A stretch of DNA of 6,937 nucleotides. It comes from UBA1081 sp964495345. Lineage in GTDB: Bacteria; Bacillota; Clostridia; Oscillospirales; Acutalibacteraceae. Both the position numbers and the translations under genes were made by a program. The stretch covers positions 1 to 6,937 of the forward strand of contig CAZBVV010000092.1 of assembly GCA_964495345.1 (NCBI GenBank). Direction: 5' to 3'. How positions within the stretch are numbered: the first letter of the stretch is position 1; each line of letters opens with the position of its first letter. Positions 6,217 to 6,937 of the stretch are shown one piece after another. The notes below the pieces were generated by a model that was not told the DNA's origin, made no database searches, and saw nothing but the letters and a program-made list of their open reading frames with translations.

Positions 6217-6330
6217 ATGAATACATATCTTGTTTTTAGTTTTGATATGGATATGCAGTGGCTTGCACAGGATGATTCTCATTCATCACTTGGCAGGCTT
6301 ATACCTCTATATTCATATTTGGACAGATAA
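6217..6330 (+). CDS. 37-residue small ORF: leader peptide or orphan small protein
   Basis: The frame starts MNTYLVFSFDMDMQWLAQDD and ends LIPLYSYLDR before TAA. It has a near-consensus promoter, a ribosome site 9 bases upstream and a strong terminator 21 bases downstream, so it is set up to be transcribed and probably translated. I recognise no family. There is no membrane segment or signal peptide; the start is mildly hydrophobic (LVFSF) and the rest is mixed. Codons 28-30 (CTT ATA CCT, around 6298-6305) are complementary to the 5' arm of the downstream terminator, and the next gene has no clear promoter. This suggests a leader peptide controlling read-through into the methyltransferase. Alternatives are an independent small protein, or the broken 5' end of a longer gene. 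Confidence 0.5.
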   Translation: MNTYLVFSFDMDMQWLAQDDSHSSLGRLIPLYSYLDR

Positions 6331-6351
6331 AATTATATTTCCATATGTTTA

Positions 6352-6395
6352 TAACGGTGTAAGTTGCTGCAGAAACTTACACCGTTAATTTTTTT
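6352..6395 (+). terminator. Long hairpin terminator, possible attenuator before the methyltransferase
   Basis: TAACGGTGTAAGTT (6352-6365) and AACTTACACCGTTA (6374-6387) form a perfect 14-bp stem with an 8-base loop, followed by seven T (6389-6395). This is the strongest terminator in the window. It separates the 37-codon ORF from the methyltransferase, whose ribosome binding site begins only 12 bases later. Confidence 0.9.
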
Positions 6396-6422
6396 ATATT
6401 TATATCAAAAAGGAGAATTTTT

Positions 6423-6937
6423 ATGAGATTATTTGATTTTATTAAAAACAAATTTTTTAAGAAGCAACCTGTGAAAACAGGTAATCATCTTGTCGATTTC
6501 TATAACCGTATTGATGAGGATTCCCGTCTTTTGTCAAAGCACGGAAGAATTGAATTTCTGACAACCGTGAAATACATTGAAAAGTATCTGAAAGACGGTA
6601 TGAAAATCATTGAAATCGGTGCAGGTACGGGACGATATTCACATTATTTTGCCCAAAAGGGATTTTCAGTTGATGCGGTTGAACTCATTGAGCATAACAT
6701 TGAGATTTTTAAAAGCAAAACTCAACCGAATGAAAAAGTCAGTATTAAGCAAGGAAATGCAATCAATATGGGTGAGTATTCCGATAACAGCTACGATGTA
6801 ACACTTTTGCTCGGTCCGATGTATCATCTGTATACGATTGAAGAACAGAAAAAAGCACTGTCGGAGGCAATCCGTATAACAAAACCGAACGGTTATATTT
6901 TTGTTGCATACTGTATGGTTGATCCATCTGTTTTAAC
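6423..6937 (+). CDS. Class I SAM-dependent methyltransferase (3' end outside window)
   Basis: The ATG at 6423 follows AAAAGGAG (6407-6414) by 8 bases, and the frame stays open to the window edge, giving 171 visible residues. Motif I, the SAM-binding glycine loop, is IIEIGAGTGRY (62-72). The acidic end of strand 2 is E87 in AVEL, and the strand-4 region reads YDVTLLLGPMYHL, followed by a KPNGYIFVAY strand. This is the Methyltransf_11/25-like arrangement of small-molecule methyltransferases. The segment FYNRIDEDSRLLSKHGRIEF just before the fold is typical of a group common in clostridia. An N-terminal extension of about 24 basic residues (KNKFFKKQP) precedes it. The substrate is unknown; the family acts on small molecules more often than on RNA or protein, but this cannot be told here. 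No convincing promoter lies between the upstream terminator and the start, so expression may depend on read-through. A later ATG at 6600 would cut into the fold and is not the start. Confidence 0.88.
   Translation, partial: MRLFDFIKNKFFKKQPVKTGNHLVDFYNRIDEDSRLLSKHGRIEFLTTVKYIEKYLKDGMKIIEIGAGTGRYSHYFAQKGFSVDAVELIEHNIEIFKSKTQPNEKVSIKQGNAINMGEYSDNSYDVTLLLGPMYHLYTIEEQKKALSEAIRITKPNGYIFVAYCMVDPSVL

Noticed and set aside
6610..6801. 63-codon frame overlapping the methyltransferase
   Set aside because: It is in another frame across the SAM-binding motif region and has no initiation signals of its own.
1..6937. CRISPR array, tRNA, rRNA or insertion sequence
   Set aside because: I saw no regularly spaced repeats, no tRNA- or rRNA-like sequence, and no transposase or terminal inverted repeats anywhere in the window.

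Overview
The window is AT-rich DNA with strong AGGAGG ribosome binding sites, TTGACA/TATAAT-type promoters and hairpin-plus-T-run terminators. Together with the protein types (BspA-like leucine-rich repeat protein, YtrB-like ABC exporter, a PyrE-like protein with a CPLC tail), this suggests a gut-type clostridial Firmicute, perhaps Oscillospiraceae/Ruminococcus-like. That placement is inference from style and gene content; there is no rRNA or marker gene to settle it.

Layout. 1-438: 3' end of a BspA-type leucine-rich repeat protein, closed by a clear terminator. 540-3854: a two-gene ABC exporter operon with its own promoter; the ATPase (593-1492) overlaps the permease (1467-3854) by 26 bases, and the permease carries a very large soluble C-terminal region. 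3855-4126: non-coding, with two hairpins and then a promoter. 4127-4771: a monocistronic orotate-phosphoribosyltransferase-like gene whose PRPP loop has lost its acidic residues, followed by a strong terminator. 4772-5006: mostly non-coding, with a possible 29-codon ORF on the minus strand. 5007-5717 (minus): an endonuclease/exonuclease/phosphatase family hydrolase with its own promoter. 5893-6162: a small ORF with a recognisable scrap of a phage minor head protein, the only phage trace in the window. 6159-6395: a compact unit made of a near-consensus promoter, a 37-codon ORF and a long hairpin terminator. 6423-end: a class I SAM-dependent methyltransferase cut by the window edge.

The window is a series of small, separately terminated units, not one pathway. 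The clearest functional partnership is the ABC ATPase/permease pair. The most intriguing arrangement is at the right end. The methyltransferase has no convincing promoter of its own, sits directly behind the terminator of the 37-codon ORF, and part of that ORF can pair with the 5' arm of the terminator. This looks like an attenuation-type leader, though that reading is inference. The altered phosphoribosyltransferase is the second item worth pursuing.
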